A stretch of 64,000 nt of DNA, taken from positions 186,001 through 250,000 of the forward strand of contig VXBP01009019.1 in assembly GCA_013400115.1 (NCBI GenBank), in the 5' to 3' direction. Positions 27,231-40,659 of the stretch are shown here, piece after piece. Origin of the DNA: Rhinopomastus cyanomelas. Taxonomy: Eukaryota > Chordata > Aves > Bucerotiformes > Rhinopomastidae. Numbering within the stretch: the first letter of the stretch is position 1; each line of letters opens with the position of its first letter. The notes under the pieces are model-generated. The model saw only the letters and a list, made by a program, of their open reading frames with translations, was not told the DNA's origin and ran no database searches. The position numbers and the translations under genes are program-made.

Positions 27231-27716
27231 GGATTGTGTGATGCTGTGTAAACAGGGCTGGAGGTGACAGGGGAAAACAAATGCTTCCTGCTCTTTAATA
27301 TTAGAATAAATAATTGACAGGGAGCCAAGGAATTTGACTATGAAAGACATAGCGATGCTTATTCAGAGCAAAATAATGACTTTATAAATTGGAGAGGACA
27401 GTGCCAAGGTCTAATGGAAGAGTTTTACTTTTCACAGGCAGTTTTTTTGAGAAGCTGGGATTAATGTCACTGCATTCTGCTGTGCTTTTGTGGAGAGTAA
27501 CTTGAGCCGTTACCCGGTGTGTTGCTCTCTGTAGGTTACCTACACTGATTTTTACTTGTTTTTAGTAAACTAAAATGTTTACTCTTTTAAAAATTCATTT
27601 TAGGGAGACTGTCAGAGAGACTGATAGGCTTAATTGAAAAAGAAGGGATTCTAATGATAATGGGCCAGGTAATACACCAAGAAGAAGAAAAAAAATTCCC
27701 CTGAAAGCAAGCATTG

Positions 27717-27754
27717 ATTCAGCCAAAATAATGACCAATTCAGCCAAAATAATG
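27717..27754 (+). repeat. 17-bp direct repeat, period 21
   Basis: ATTCAGCCAAAATAATG occurs at 27,717 and 27,738 with four bases between the copies. Confidence 0.9.
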
Positions 27755-28245
27755 TTTCTTTATATTGGGACAAACAAGAAAACTGTGGTGAAAGTACAGT
27801 GACAAAAGAATTTATTCCTTTGATAAGGATGTGGCATAAGAAAAGTTACTTTCTGTTCCAGCCTTGATTTTTTTTGTAATTGAGAATTACAACACAATTG
27901 AGACTCTCATTAATAATGGTCTCGTTACCTGCATGACAGTTCTGTGGGCAACTATTGTAATTAAATCATCAGACCTTTTTTCTTAAAATTCCACTGTTCT
28001 GCTCATGGTTTGTTAAAATCTGTATAAACTTTTATTTATTTTAAAGCTAGTCCCATAATTTTCTGGAAGATGGACACTTGACATCCTAAGCCTGGAGTGG
28101 TTATAGAGAGAAAGTACCAAGGAAGTTGCTCTATCTGGTCTTGGCATTGCCTTGTCCTGCTAAAAAAGAAAGCCAGCAGAAAGAGGAGGTTAGTCCCTGC
28201 TTCCAGGAAGTTTTTTGTTGGGGGGAATAATTTTGTTGCCTGCTA

Positions 28246-28264
28246 ACAAAACAAAACAAAACAA
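28246..28264. repeat. (AACAA)n microsatellite
   Basis: About four units of AACAA/AAAAC. Confidence 0.85.
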
Positions 28265-28787
28265 GGCTTCTGTGCTGCTTGTACGCTTTGGGCTTCATCC
28301 AAAAATGCTTACCATAAGCCAAAGTTTTCCTGAAACTTCTCAGCAAAGCATTTGACAAAGTTGTGTTGTGAAGAAACTCTGTGGTCTGCTCTGGAACTGC
28401 AGTAGCCATACTTTGGCCATAAAGACCAGTCTGGAGTTTTCTTCATTGAGGGTTTATTTCAGTCTCTGAGATTCATCCTTTTTCATGAGAAATGGCTTTG
28501 ATACACCTTCAATACATCACAGCTTTGCTTGGGGACAAGGCTAAACAGAACTTTGCCACTTAAAGCAGCGCCACGCATGCTTCTTGAAGGTCAGAAAGAA
28601 ACATGGAGCAGGTTTTGTGGCAGTCAAGTCTAGATTAGATTATATACTTTCTGAGAAAGGGAAAAATTCAAATCATTAAAACATTTATTTCAGTCAACTG
28701 GGAAGAATATCTTTGTTTTTCTCTGTTATTTGTAAAGGTGGACAGCAAATATACCATGACAGATAACAGAATTAAAATTATACAGTG

Positions 28788-28806
28788 TATATATATATAT
28801 ATATAT
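28788..28806. repeat. (TA)n microsatellite
   Basis: A 19-base uninterrupted TA run, preceded by GTG. Confidence 0.95.
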
Positions 28807-29171
28807 GCACTTAATGACCTTGGAGGGGTGAGTCTTCAATGTTTTCCGTGGAAGTTATTTTCCATGTGCTAACTAGTATGTCTGAGTTCAGTGAAATCTT
28901 GGTTTTGAGGCTAGATCTGAGACAAGCAGGGTCCATGGTCTGGCACCACACCTGAGTGCTGTCTGAATTCTGCCGTACTTAGCAGCATGCACAGTGCCTG
29001 GAGAATCAGACCAAGAAGACAACACTGCTAGGAATTTCCCCAGTCCATGATAGTATTCTATCCAGAAGGCTTGTTTTAGCCTAGAGGTCAGGTTGTTTAC
29101 TGGAAAATCCCAGATAATTGAAGCCATCATAAAAACATGCTGGGCTTGTGTCTGCCTGATAATGGAATTTC

Positions 29172-29221
29172 ATTGGACTTGGTGATCGTGAAGGTTTTTT
29201 CCAACCTGAACTAATCTGTGG
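29172..29221 (+). mobile_element. Short CR1 tail
   Basis: A terminal CR1-like segment of about 50 bp (TTGGACTTGGTGATCGTGAA, then TTTTCCAACCTGAAC). It resembles the older subfamily also seen at 4,955-5,360. Confidence 0.55.
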
Positions 29222-29852
29222 TAACAAAACTAGGATTTGAATGGCTTATATAAACATGTAAAGAACCAAGTGTTGTGCGTCGCGATAGTGAAGCTAAAAT
29301 ACACTCATCTGCATAATGTATTAAACACATGCAGTTTTGCAGAGACATGTGATATTGTGTCTAGATATGTGAACTGTTTGCACAAAAACAAAGGCACAGT
29401 AGGTTGCGATTAATCCTTGAGCCAAACGTGGAGTAGCTGGATTTGATCAGTTGGCATATTATCATATCAAAATGGAAGGTGCCTGAGGATACAAGTGTAG
29501 CTAGTTTGAAGTATTTGTTTGTACAAAGCAGCAAACACATTTATTGCTCCAAATAACCAAGTTAGTTTATAAAGAACGATACAGTTGCACTGTAGAAAGG
29601 AGTAGTTCTTCAGATATAATGGTACTTTTAAGGACAGTGGAATATTCAGTATTATAAAGAGCCACTAATTCCAACGATTCTACAAACACACTGAAAATCT
29701 CTACCTTTTTCCTATTTTTCAAGCCCTAAAAATTGTATCTGGAAATTCTGCCCATCCATGCTTTGTAGGGTAGCATGTACGAACTTGCTTTTTCAGCCAG
29801 CTGTCAGGGACCGGGTTGAAGTCCATCGGTTGATGCCTTCAGCCAAAACTAC

Positions 29853-29868
29853 TTTTTTTTTTTTTTTT
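29853..29868. repeat. Homopolymer T16
   Basis: An uninterrupted run of sixteen T. There is no adjacent retrogene-like sequence on either strand that I can recognise. Confidence 0.95.
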
Positions 29869-30335
29869 CAGAGACTGCAGGTTGTGGTTATGCTATTGCT
29901 GATATTTATGGGTTGTAAAGAAAAAATAAAGGGACTGGGTAGGTAGAGGGAAAGTTTAACCAGGAATTATTGAAGAAAAAAAGACTGAAACATGACTTAG
30001 CATTCACATAAATTAGGTTTCACCTCTTTGTCTGGTTTTTTTTATATGATACTTTTAAAGACATGCTTCTTTTATTAGAGCTGTTCCTGCTCTTCTGTTT
30101 GTTGTGTGACTTGAAGGGATTGGAGGCAGTCCCCTGGTGTGCTGTAAGGTTTATACTGACATTTGCCTCTTGTGGGCAACATAAATTGTAACATTAAAGA
30201 CATTCATCTCTGTTTTCTACCACAGATCTCTAGACATTTTCTGTCAGAGAGTCTGTAGATATATCTTGGCTTTGCAGGACACCCTTATAGTTATTGGGGT
30301 GGTTTGCTATGTTTGGATTTGGTGCTGCTTAGTTT

Positions 30336-30377
30336 AAAGGTGAATTTAGCCAGATCAAAGGTGAATTTAGCCAGATC
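30336..30377 (+). repeat. Perfect 21-bp tandem duplication
   Basis: The unit AAAGGTGAATTTAGCCAGAT plus C occurs twice in direct succession with no mismatch, which suggests a recent event. Confidence 0.95.
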
Positions 30378-30950
30378 AGTAATTTAGTGTGATCACAGCA
30401 ATAGCAGTTTGTAACTGGGGTAGCAAAATGGGAAATAAATTGCATAATGTGTCACTTGAATGTGCGGTGTGGGGACAGCCAGGGGTACAGTCAGCTGAGA
30501 AGTCTGCTGACAACTAGGCAGCCTTCCCACTTGCCAGCTGAACTTTAGGGCAATAACTCAAGGGCACTACTGAAAATTAAGTGCAATTGGAATACAGTTC
30601 GTGGGGTGTTGAACAGATAGTGTTGGCTGGCTCCATCCATTTAGGTTCTAGTTAGCTGCAGCAGGGTTAAGAGTCACAGCTAAATTAAGAAGGATACTAA
30701 TCAAAGGCATGTGAAAAATATTAGCAGCATGTATTCTAGCACTTCTTACATAAGTTGGGTGATCCTGCCAACACAACCATCAAAATACATCCTGTACAGC
30801 TGGACTGCTTCTGTAGTTTGCAAACAAACTGTGGTTGGAATGGCAATGATGCTTCACTTACTAATATTAAGTCTAGGCTATGATAACTTTAAGACTATGC
30901 CTTGCCAGTAGGAGAAGGAAAATTACTTTAAACTGTATTGTAATTACAAA

Positions 30951-31045
30951 ACATTAGGGATTGGAAGGGACCTTAAAAGATCACTTAGTCCAATCACCCT
31001 GTCACAGCAGGATCACCTAGATCAAGTCGCACCCTGAATGTCCGA
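30951..31045 (-). mobile_element. CR1 LINE 3' end fragment, antisense
   Basis: This is the reverse complement of the common CR1 terminus: ACATTAGGGATTGGAAGGGA, then TTAGTCCAATCACCCTGTCA and CAGGATCACCTAGATCAAGT. It is one of only three antisense copies in the window. Confidence 0.85.
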
Positions 31046-34000
31046 ACTCTGGAAGAACTCTAGACAACTCTGCTTTTTATGGTCAGCATTTTGTGTAAAA
31101 CTATTACTCATGCTCTCTCACTTTAAGGCCTTCTGAATACTTTCAGTTGTCAGCCCATATGAGAGGGTAGACACCCTCTGTAGAAGAAACCTGAAGACTG
31201 CAGTAGATGCAATTGCTTTTGATTAGGTTTTAAATGTATGGGTTAATGTTCAGCAAAATCCCCCTGCTCCTAATCCAGTATAGATTTATTTGTCTTAGTG
31301 TTATTAGTCTGCCTAAACATATGTAGGATCAGTTTCTTTCTGTGCTTTTGTCATCTAAAGCTATTTGTTGTGTTCTACCATAACCTTCTGTTCTTGATGA
31401 TTTTCTTTCCGTAAATTCTTGAACAGGAGAATGACAGAACCTTCTTTTTCTGTTTTGTTAGGGTTTTTAATGGGTGTTAAGTGCTAGAGTTGAGGGTGTC
31501 CCTTAACTGAACTTGTCATTTGAAAAATTATGATGTGTATAGTGATGGTTCAGAGAAAAACGGTGAGTCTGCAAAATAAAAAAAAGTGCAATCTGCAAAG
31601 ATTTATGTGCCTGCATGCTTTTGTGACCAAGTTTAGAACAAGTTAGTTATTTGTGACCTGGAGAGTGTGTGGGATCTACCAGTGCATTTTGTGAAGCTCT
31701 TGGGAGTTGATTTAGCAAGGAAAGAGCGTGGGCTGGATTATTCTAAGCTACTTGACTCTGACTGGTATAAAAACACCAAGATGCAAAGATGCTCCTGCAC
31801 CTTGTGCAGAACAAAACCCCCTCCAAAGTACAAATGGAGTCTTAAAAAAACCTTCACACAATTATTTGTGAAACAACAACAAAAAAAGATTGGACTTAAC
31901 CTATTCTGCTGGACTTGGGAATGCCCTTGAACAATAAGAACAGCACACATGTATGTGTGTTTTCTGAGTATGTTATTATCTACAGTAGTCCTTGGAGTGA
32001 CTCGGTATGTGTAGGACCTTTAGCCCCAGCCATATTTGGCCCATGATCTGTATTACTGGAGAACTTGCATGCTCTGTGAGAAACACAGCTTCCAAAGGGT
32101 CAGATGCCACCAGGTTCAGTGATATCAAGTAACTTCAAGGTCAGCCTGGCTCTTCTGAGAACAGCTGTAAGTGGCAACTACTACTGTAGATTAGGCTGCT
32201 TACAAGTTCTTCAGAAACATATATCCTCCAAGTTCCTCCTCCTCTTCCGATATCAACCTGCGAGAATGAAAACTCAGGACTGAGGAACAAGGCCTTTTAC
32301 AGCACACACGACCTGCTCAAGAGGAAAGGGTGCCAGGGTTTATTAACATTTGCACAGTTTTGGTTTGAGGTTTTTTAAACCTTTTCCAGTGAAGAAGCAC
32401 TGTTCATTAGATACTCCGCTACAACTTTCTCTCGTAATCCCTATATTGGTAGAAGTGTTAATGTAAACCTTTAGGGATTAACTCCTCCAAGATAAGCTTC
32501 TGCTGCAGGTGTTTAGGGATTTTTGTTGTTGTTGTTGTCTTCAAAGCAGATTTTATTTTATATTTAGATCTCAAGCAATTGAGGTCTAAATTACTGGGAA
32601 ATCACCTTCCACTGCTTGGGAACTGAGGTACCCAAAAACCAGATAGAGCCACAGCCTAATTTCTTACCATCTGATTTTTTGTTGACCTGTTCCTCTGAGA
32701 CAGTACTGTGGTATGGGTTAGTGTTTGCTCCTGAATGCTGGTCTTTACCCTCTGAACAACCATCACTGTTTTCACCCCTGGGATGTGCTCCTGCAGAAGG
32801 TATGAGCTGCACACTCTGCAGACAACCTTTAAATGAGAACCAGGATACCAATGGAGACATTATTTCCACATGCTCTGTGGCACTGCATTTGATGTAACGC
32901 AGAGTACCTCTAGAGAAACAAGCTAAACATCACTCTAAGAAAACACAGAAAATATCACCAGAAGTTTCCCTCTTTTTTGTCTTGGTTTTTTTTTTCTTGA
33001 AGATAAAGTAAATTTGGAAAGGTAGAATGAAGTGGGGAGAAATGCTAGGTAAGTATTTTATTCACTGTAAAGGGCTCACTGCCTGGGGAGATGACTAGCC
33101 AGTTGCCATTGTTGCGTGTCTTGTTTGTGTGATGCAGAAATGAGTGTGCGCGCAAAAGGTACTCGGCGGCCCTGAGAGGCACTCCTCATGAGCCAGTAGT
33201 GTTTTAAGGCAGCTGTCTGGTGGATTCTTTTCTTTTCACCTGACATCCCTAAATAGCAGGGCTCCCCAGAGTGATAAAACCAGCCCTGTGAAGCTATTAT
33301 TGTCCACTAATTATGCCAAAAGGGAGTGGCTACTCAGCTCCTGTGATGTTTACACTAAGTGTTTTGAAAGTTTGTCTGGGTCAAACATAAAGTAAATCTA
33401 ACGTAGCCTAATAATTTGGATGGTGGTTAACAGTGGATAGCTACAGGAGAATGTAAGAGATCAGACATACCAAGGCACTCTCTAGAATGCTCTTGCATCT
33501 TAACTGGTTCTACTTTGCTTCTCTTTCATTAGCTGTTGCTTCACAGGTTGTGATGTCAGTTAAAAGGCTGGTATTTGTGCAGGAGGACAGGCATGGAGGT
33601 CTTCTAAATATGTAATTTTTGCACAAGTCTGACCTGCGACAGAGCTGGGTATTTGCTTACAAGCCTTGGGCACCCAGCTTGAACCGGCCCTGGATGAGAT
33701 GTGTAAGGGAAAGCTTAAAGTTATTTTTGGAGTGAAGGATAAAAGTAGGCACCTTTTACTACTGCTGATCCTCAGTGTCGGGTATAAAACCTTGACCCTA
33801 AAGGAAAAGGCTTTAGGAAAACCTGAGCTGAGCCAGAGTAGCTGCTTGGTGGGCCCTGAAAAAGGGCCACGAGGTCTATGGAGATCCAGCCTTCTGAGGG
33901 GTGGAATGGTGGGCTTTATAGTCAGATAACTGCATTATATTGTGGCTGTGGTGAAACTCTACTGTGGAAACACACACTGGAAATTGATGCCTTTCAGTAG

Positions 34001-35019
34001 ATAAGCCACAAGACATGGGGAGAACTTTATCGCTACTGCAGAGCGGGTTTGGCTTTTCCCCATAACAGCAGCTCTTTAAATAGGAGAGCTGGCAGACAAT
34101 CAGAAAACAAGTGTCATTGCTGAGGACTGGAAAGATATATTTGCTGGGTGAAGTTCAGCCATTGGGTGTTTCCAAGTTTTGTGGAGCTGCCCACTGCTAA
34201 GTCAGTGTGTCCCACCGAGTTTGAAGGAGGACCCAGCATCGCAGCCAGCATGCTCAGGCTTGGAGCTCCCTGCAGGAGCTGTAGATGGCTTTTAGTTAGT
34301 GTTTGATCAGTTCAGCTCCTGTGCCTACAACCATTAAAAAGCCACACAGCTCCTTTGCCAAGGTTGATCTGACATTGTTTCTCACTCTTGCTCGTGCTGC
34401 CAGCCTACCTGCTGTACGCAGCTATGTGTTTACTTACTCACTGTGAAAGTCCAGTATTGTGTTGCTGCCAACAGAAAGAGCCTGCCTGGGCAAACTGCTG
34501 CCTGCTGCTTAATGCCCAAGCAAGGCTTTCTCTAAACCCAAGGACGGCAGAAGTATTTAGGTGTACAGCTGTGTTTTTTGAAAGGCTTTTCAGTTCAGAA
34601 GAAGACTTTATCAGACATAGAAGGTGACATCACGGCTGGGCTTTGGGCAAGAAAATGAGGTGGGTACCATACAAAAGCTGAAGTAAATAAGGAGTTGCAG
34701 CAACTAGTATTTTATCTTGTAAACAGAAATGCTTCTAAATAATGCCAGTGCAGAGGATGTGAGCCCAAGTTCAGTCATCTTGCAGGCTAGAGAGAGGCTT
34801 TTCCTTCCCCCTCCTTCTTAGTCCCTCTCCTGAGGTGTGTTTCTGGCAGAAACCTGCTCAGGCACCCTGTCTGCCATGCGCTGAGACAATGTGAGTGCTT
34901 TTGCTTTCTGCCTCTGTGGTTTGCTCTCTTTTTAATACTTAAATTCTGCCTGCTGTTTCTTTTACGTCAAACATACTTTTTTTCCTCATTTTCCATGTGC
35001 TGTATCTCATTTCATGTGC
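31046..35019. other. Non-coding sequence, nothing recognised
   Basis: There are short chance open frames on both strands and a (GTT)n run at about 32,523-32,538. No gene or repeat family is recognised. Confidence 0.55.
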
Positions 35020-35136
35020 AGGGACATGGTGGCAGCACCATCCCTGGAGGTCTTCAAAAACAGGTAGAGTCTAAGGCAGATGGTTTGACCCAATAATCCT
35101 TAAGGTCTTTTCCAACCTTGATGATTCTATGATTCT
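35020..35136 (+). mobile_element. CR1 LINE 3' end fragment, older subfamily
   Basis: CR1 terminal blocks are visible as ACCATCCCTGGAGGTCTTCA, GGTCTTTTCCAACCTTGATG and the ATGATTCTATGATTCT tail. Confidence 0.8.
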
Positions 35137-37903
35137 GGGAAGTGGAATTTTGGAAGTTGCAAGAAAAAAAAATATCCTGAACGACTGTCAATCTCCAAGT
35201 TAAGTTAATTTTGTGAAGAAGTTGCACAGCAGCGGTGATTGCTGGCTGCTGCCTTCACTCTTGCTGATTTGAACTTTGTGCTACTTCAACAAAATCCTAG
35301 TGAAGTAAATGGAAACTGAAGCAGAGTAACTTTGTGTTGGTAAACAGATAACGTGTAACTAAGCTGCAATACCTGGTGTGAGTCACCTATTCTAAATGGA
35401 GAGCTGCAGAACTGTGAGAGCAGTGGAAATGCAGTGTGGGGAAAAACCAGAGTGTCTCTGGAGCGAGCAGAGAGGAGGGTCCCTGAGCAGTTAAACATTG
35501 ACCACACAGCTCGGTACCAGAATCACTGAGCATTTGCTCTTTGCTTTTGCATTTGCTGCCATTGCTCACAACTCTGAAGAAAATGCCTTAGATTTAACAG
35601 TACATAGAAGAGGCCAGGGATTTTTTTCTAAATAGATTCTTGCTCAAACTCCTGCTTTTTGTCTGTACTGCCTGTCATCCTGTGCCCAGAGGATTCACAG
35701 TGATTAGTGTGGAATCTCCATGGACCACTTTTATTTCAAGTAGCATTTTAGAGCAGATGTTTATGGAAGCAGCAGTGATTTGATGTGCAGTTTTAATTAT
35801 TTGCCAGTTCAGCTTGGTTTTATTTGAGCCTGTGTACCTATAAAATCTGAACGAAGATCTCTCAGCATTAACAAAACTGGCAGGCCCAGAAAGTCAAAAA
35901 TATGTGGTCGTAAGGTTGATGTTAACAGCACTGGGCAGTTAATCAGGGTAGAGTTTTTTTTTCCTGTACAGATTGCTGCTTTGGATGGCAAGTGCACAAT
36001 GTAAAGCCTTCTACTAAGACCTGCACAACATGTAGCCCTCAAATAATTATTTGGACCTACCTCACTGCAAGTTTTTTTTTAATACCTCGCCTGAGAATAT
36101 GACATTTTATTAAACATGGAAAGGGCCCTAAGTGACAGCTCTGAGACTGCCATTTAACTTGATGTGACAGTTTAATCCTACCATTTCCCTTGACATGCCC
36201 CTTTCCCCTTGTTTCTTATCCCTTCTCTTGTAAATCTCATTTGTGAGAATGTTAGCCCTTTTGTTGGAGATTCACAGACTTGCACTGCAAGCACTCAAAT
36301 TGGCCTCGTTTGAGCAGCATGTTCACTGCTGCAAGTGAGCTGAAACTTTGTGTGCAAGGGCCTGACCTAAAATGAGGTCCTGAAGACCTCAGATAGGCAA
36401 ACAGATGTGAAACAGGTATCACGTCTTAGTTGACTAATGAGCGTGTGATCACACAAAGTCAAACCTGCCAGTCTTGTCTCTAGGTGTGTGTGGGGCAGCC
36501 ACCAGCAGGTGGACCAGGACAGCTGGGAAGGAGGTCTATGAGGATGGAAGTAGGACTATTACACCACCAAAGGGTGATGGAAAAGGGGTACTGTGGTGAA
36601 AGTTGTGGAGATAGGGGCAGAGAAGAAAAGAGGGAATCAGGTGGCAGCCATAACTCTTCCCTTCTCTACAAATTGGGGTGTAAGTCTGTAGTATGTTATA
36701 CTCTTAAGAGGCCCACCCATTACAGGTGTTCTTTTAGCACCCAACAGCTTCTAAAAGACACCTCATTCGCAATATAAACATCTGACAGTGGTGCTGAAGG
36801 TCAGCCTGTTGCTGTGCAGAAGAGATGCAGAGCTTGTTTCTGGTGACCATAGTGCCTGGTCCTGCCACGCTACCGGAAAGAGTAACACAGAGTGGGGAAA
36901 AAGCAGGTTGTGTTTGGAACTGCCTGACTTGCACATCAGTGCTGGAGACAGGCTGCGAGTGCAGTCACATCAGCCAAACAAGGTCTGGCTGAGAAGGTAG
37001 CCCAGGCTGTTTCAGGCTGCAGTTATGCCACAAGAGCTGCAACCTTGGCAAGCTAAACTACACTTAAGCAGAAAGTGGAAGAAAATAGGATAAGGTGTCA
37101 GGGACATAGGAGGATGAGTACAGGGGTTCTGGGAAGATCTCAATCAGCCCAGCTTTAGAGGGAAGGCAAGCCTTTCAAGTTCTTTGCCTCCCAGCTATGA
37201 TCAGCCATGTGTCATGTCACAAGGTTTAGTGAAGAATGTCTGCTCCACTGGATCACAAGATGGGGGAGTGATTGTGGCTCCCAGCTGTGGCTACTGTGGA
37301 CACACCAGGACCTAGCAGAGCTCCTTTCAGGGCAGACATGACGCCTAGCTACAAGCTCACAGTGGGAAGAAGGCGTGGGCCTTCCCAACTGATGTGGGCT
37401 ACAGCCTTAACTATTGGAGAATGTGGAGACAGGGCTGGAAGTTGCACTTGCTCGGCAATAACTTCTGAGTCTATGTGGGTACATAGTGACTGTGGAGAAT
37501 CACTAAGGTACCACCCTCACTACTGTCATGTGAGGATGTCTAAGGCCATTTCTGGTGGGAACATGGTCCCGCAATGACAGAGCTTGATTGTTTCACCCTA
37601 CTTGCTTTCCTGGTGCCAGGGTCAAATTAAGGACTTGGAGCTGGGTGACGGCCCATCTTCTCCTATATTTGTGTTCCCAAAGTAGCCCTTATTCTGAACA
37701 TATAGGCTTTGGGTAATTGATTTCTGGCCCTACCATCTCTCATTCTCCCATCAGCCTCAATTATTAGGACTATATTAGCTTGCCATTGAGTTTGACCGAA
37801 CCAAATAATATTGTTTTTTCTGCTGACCTTACAATCTCTTCTGTACAGCAGCCTGAATTAGCCAGACTGGTGTCCCTTCAGTCAGTTTGGTAACCTGCTC
37901 TTT
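35137..37903. other. Non-coding sequence, nothing recognised
   Basis: The stretch at 36,480-37,600 is G-rich and could hide an old repeat, but no terminal structure or coding frame is visible. Confidence 0.5.
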
Positions 37904-38197
37904 ATCACAGAATCACAGAACATTAGGAATTGGAAGGGACCATGGAAGATCATCTAGTCCAATTCCCCTGCCACGTCAGGATCCCCTAGATGAAGTCACA
38001 AAGGAGCATATCCAGGCAGGTTTTAAATGTCTTCATCAAAGGAGACCCCACAACCCCCTGGGCTCTGTCACCCTCACTGTGAAGAAGTTCTTTCTGATAT
38101 TTGTATGAAACCACCTATGTTCCAGCTGACACCCATTGCCCCTTGTCCTGTCACTAGATGACACTGCGAAGAGCCTGGCTCCATCCTCCTGACATCC
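37904..38197 (-). mobile_element. CR1 LINE 3' end fragment, antisense
   Basis: This is a reverse-complement CR1 of about 290 bp, running from the inverted octamer tail (ATCACAGAATCACAGAACAT) through GTCCAATTCCCCTGCCACG, CACCCTCACTGTGAAGAAGT and CCCCTTGTCCTGTCACTAG to CTGGCTCCATCCTCCTGACA. It is the best-preserved antisense copy. Confidence 0.9.
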
Positions 38198-39596
38198 AAA
38201 AGAAATCTGTAACTGACTGTGATCAATGGCATATGCTATGTATTTTCTTCTCCAGAACCTACTGTACTAGTCAGCAGTGACACAGATAAGTCAGCAGCAA
38301 TGAGGAGTGTAGCAAAAGTCTGAGGAAAGTAGCCTGCCTTTAAAAAAACCCCCACAAAACAAAGTCCCAAACCAAAATCAGGCACATAACAGCCCCCACT
38401 CCCATGTCCCAACTCCAAAGACATACACATACAATAAAGCTATTTGAAACAGGTAGTAAGTGCTATGGGGGTAAAGGGCAAGGCTGAGCTACAAATCTAT
38501 TTCCTCTTCATGAGGGTGAAGAACCCTGCATACTGACATTCAATGTGTAAGAACAAAAGTCTCAAGGAAAATGCTATGACTTTTGTCTCATTTTCCTTGC
38601 CACAATGCCACATTTTTGTTGAAGAAGCAGAATTATCAACAGAACAGCAGCTTAGCTTCTCAGAGTCTATTGTAGGAGACCTGTGCTTTGAAGCAGTTTC
38701 TCCTTTGGAACTCTTGATCTGTGTGAGAGTAGCTGCAGCTGCAACTCCTACAGTCTCCTTTCGCCATGAGGTAAGTTCTGGGTTTGGTTCTGATTCACGG
38801 GCTAGATAATCCTTACTACTGACCGTAAATGGAAACAGTAGTAGTTTGAGCACTACTTCTCATCGCATTGTAGTGTACAGAAATTTCTTGCTTGAAACAA
38901 GCAAGGAAAAGCAAGTAGATAAGCAGTATCTGCACGATTGTGTCTGAGAATCTCACACCTTGGCTGTGCAGGTGGCCACCCTGAATTTTCCCTTGGTTTT
39001 GGCTTTAAGTTTGTTTTTGTTCCAGTGACAGAAACAAATGTTGTCGGATCTCCTTCTTGTGGGAGTGAAACACCTCTCAAACAAACGTAAAAGAAACACC
39101 CTTCCCAAAATGTGTTTGAAATACCTGGGGGTTTTTAAAACTGTGAGTCCTGCTGTGCAGATGCTTGCTGCTTCTGACCTGCTGAGTGTTGGAGCTGAAC
39201 CAAAACATACCTTGTTCCCTCTCTTTGACAGAGTTCCACACAAATAAAGGGAATCAGAGGAACCATATTTTGGCACAAGTGCCCAAAACCTTAACACATA
39301 CATGCACTGCTTGATCTCTTATTTCAGGTCATATCTCTTATATCTATTATATATAACAGGTTTCAGGTTATCTCTTATTTCAGGGATTACAACATGCTTT
39401 TGCCCTGTGGCATTACCCATGGACCTGCGTGATACATAAAACCAACCTGTCAAAGTGATTGCCATGAGGAAAGTAAATGCCGTACACAGAATCTGTACTT
39501 TTAACAGGAATTAAGATTACATTTCAGTCATGCTAAGTGATTATTAATGCTATTTAACTATCAGTCCAAGAATGAAGTAACAAATATTATATTCTG

Positions 39597-39738
39597 GGTC
39601 TCCTTCTCTGGAGACGTTTAAAACCCACCTCGATATGTTCCTGTAGGACTTGGTCTAGGTGATCCTGCTGTGGCAGTGGGATTGGACTGGATACTCTTTT
39701 GAGGTCCCTTCCAATCCCTAATGTTCTGTGAGCCTGTG
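39597..39738 (+). mobile_element. CR1 LINE 3' end fragment
   Basis: This is a terminal CR1 fragment starting GTCTCCTTCTCTGGAGACG, with GTGATCCTGCTGTGGCAG, CCTTCCAATCCCTAATG and a GTTCTGTGAGCCTGTG tail. It lies about 1 kb upstream of the CpG-rich candidate promoter. Confidence 0.9.
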
Positions 39739-40183
39739 AAAAGCTGAGGACAACATTTTAAACTTCTAGACTAGCTGTATCTGCCTTAATTAAGTCAGAG
39801 TAGCACAGACTGTATTTAAATCCCCCAGTTTTTCCTCTTGATGCCAATAGACCTTTGTGTTCTTTTGTTTGTGGGAACATTTGTTAGCATCAGTTAGCTG
39901 AAACACTTGCATTTGGTTTGTTTTCTTTCAAAAGAAAAGATTCGCTCTGTGCAGAGATACAAATGCTGCCTTGTCTGTAAAACCCACCAGCCTGTTATAT
40001 TGGAAGACAAAGCTAATTCTATGTTGCTTTACTTCAGTAGTGTCTGCATATCCACAAGCATCTTAACAACCTTCTCTGCATAGCTCAAAACTACCAGACA
40101 CCACATTTCTTTGTGTTTCCCTTGGCAGTAGCCGGGCAAAATCGGATCTGTGAGTTTTAGTTGTTCTTTTTTTAAACAAGTGA

Positions 40184-40261
40184 CTAGACGAATACAGAGG
40201 TGTGTTCTCTTAGCTTGTGTTTCTAGATGAATATAAAGGTGTATTCTCTTAGCTGGTGTTT
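40184..40261 (+). repeat. 39-bp tandem duplication
   Basis: Two adjacent 39-bp units (40,184-40,222 and 40,223-40,261) both begin CTAGA and contain TTCTCTTAGCT. They differ at 5 positions. They lie about 400 bp upstream of the CpG-rich candidate promoter. Confidence 0.9.
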
Positions 40262-40659
40262 CTAAAAAAAGTTGATCAGACTGTTAGCTTTGAGCCTTGC
40301 TTTCCCTGAAAATGATTTTACCTATTGCTGCCTTAAGTATTTGGCGTGAGTCTGAGTTGGGTCAGATACACAGCTCTGTAGTAGACGAAAAGTGCAGCTG
40401 GTTTGTGTGTCAGTGGCACAGCTCGTTAAAGAGGTTCTTTGCTTCTGCTTCGAACATCTGGAGAGACAAAGAGTGTTTGTGGGGTCTTTTGTCATTGCTG
40501 CAAGTTGGATCAGCGTTCCAAGAAACACTCTGAATCCTGGAAAAATCAGTGCAGAATCATTAAGCTTTATCTCCTTTATAAACGAAAGTGCTTTTGTTTC
40601 ATCTGTGGCAACTGCCCTGGTAATGGTTGTTATGTAATATTTACTCTCTCCTTCGGCAT

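Larger units (their letters stand above)
23224..29171. other. Non-coding sequence with one weak CpG-richer patch
   Basis: Apart from the patch near 27 kb, the G10 run and short repeats, I see nothing identifiable. Confidence 0.5.

Noticed and set aside
29853..29868. T16 run as the poly(A) tail of an antisense retrogene
   Set aside because: The adjacent sequence shows no protein-like frame, no flanking duplication and no upstream polyadenylation signal pattern that I could recognise.
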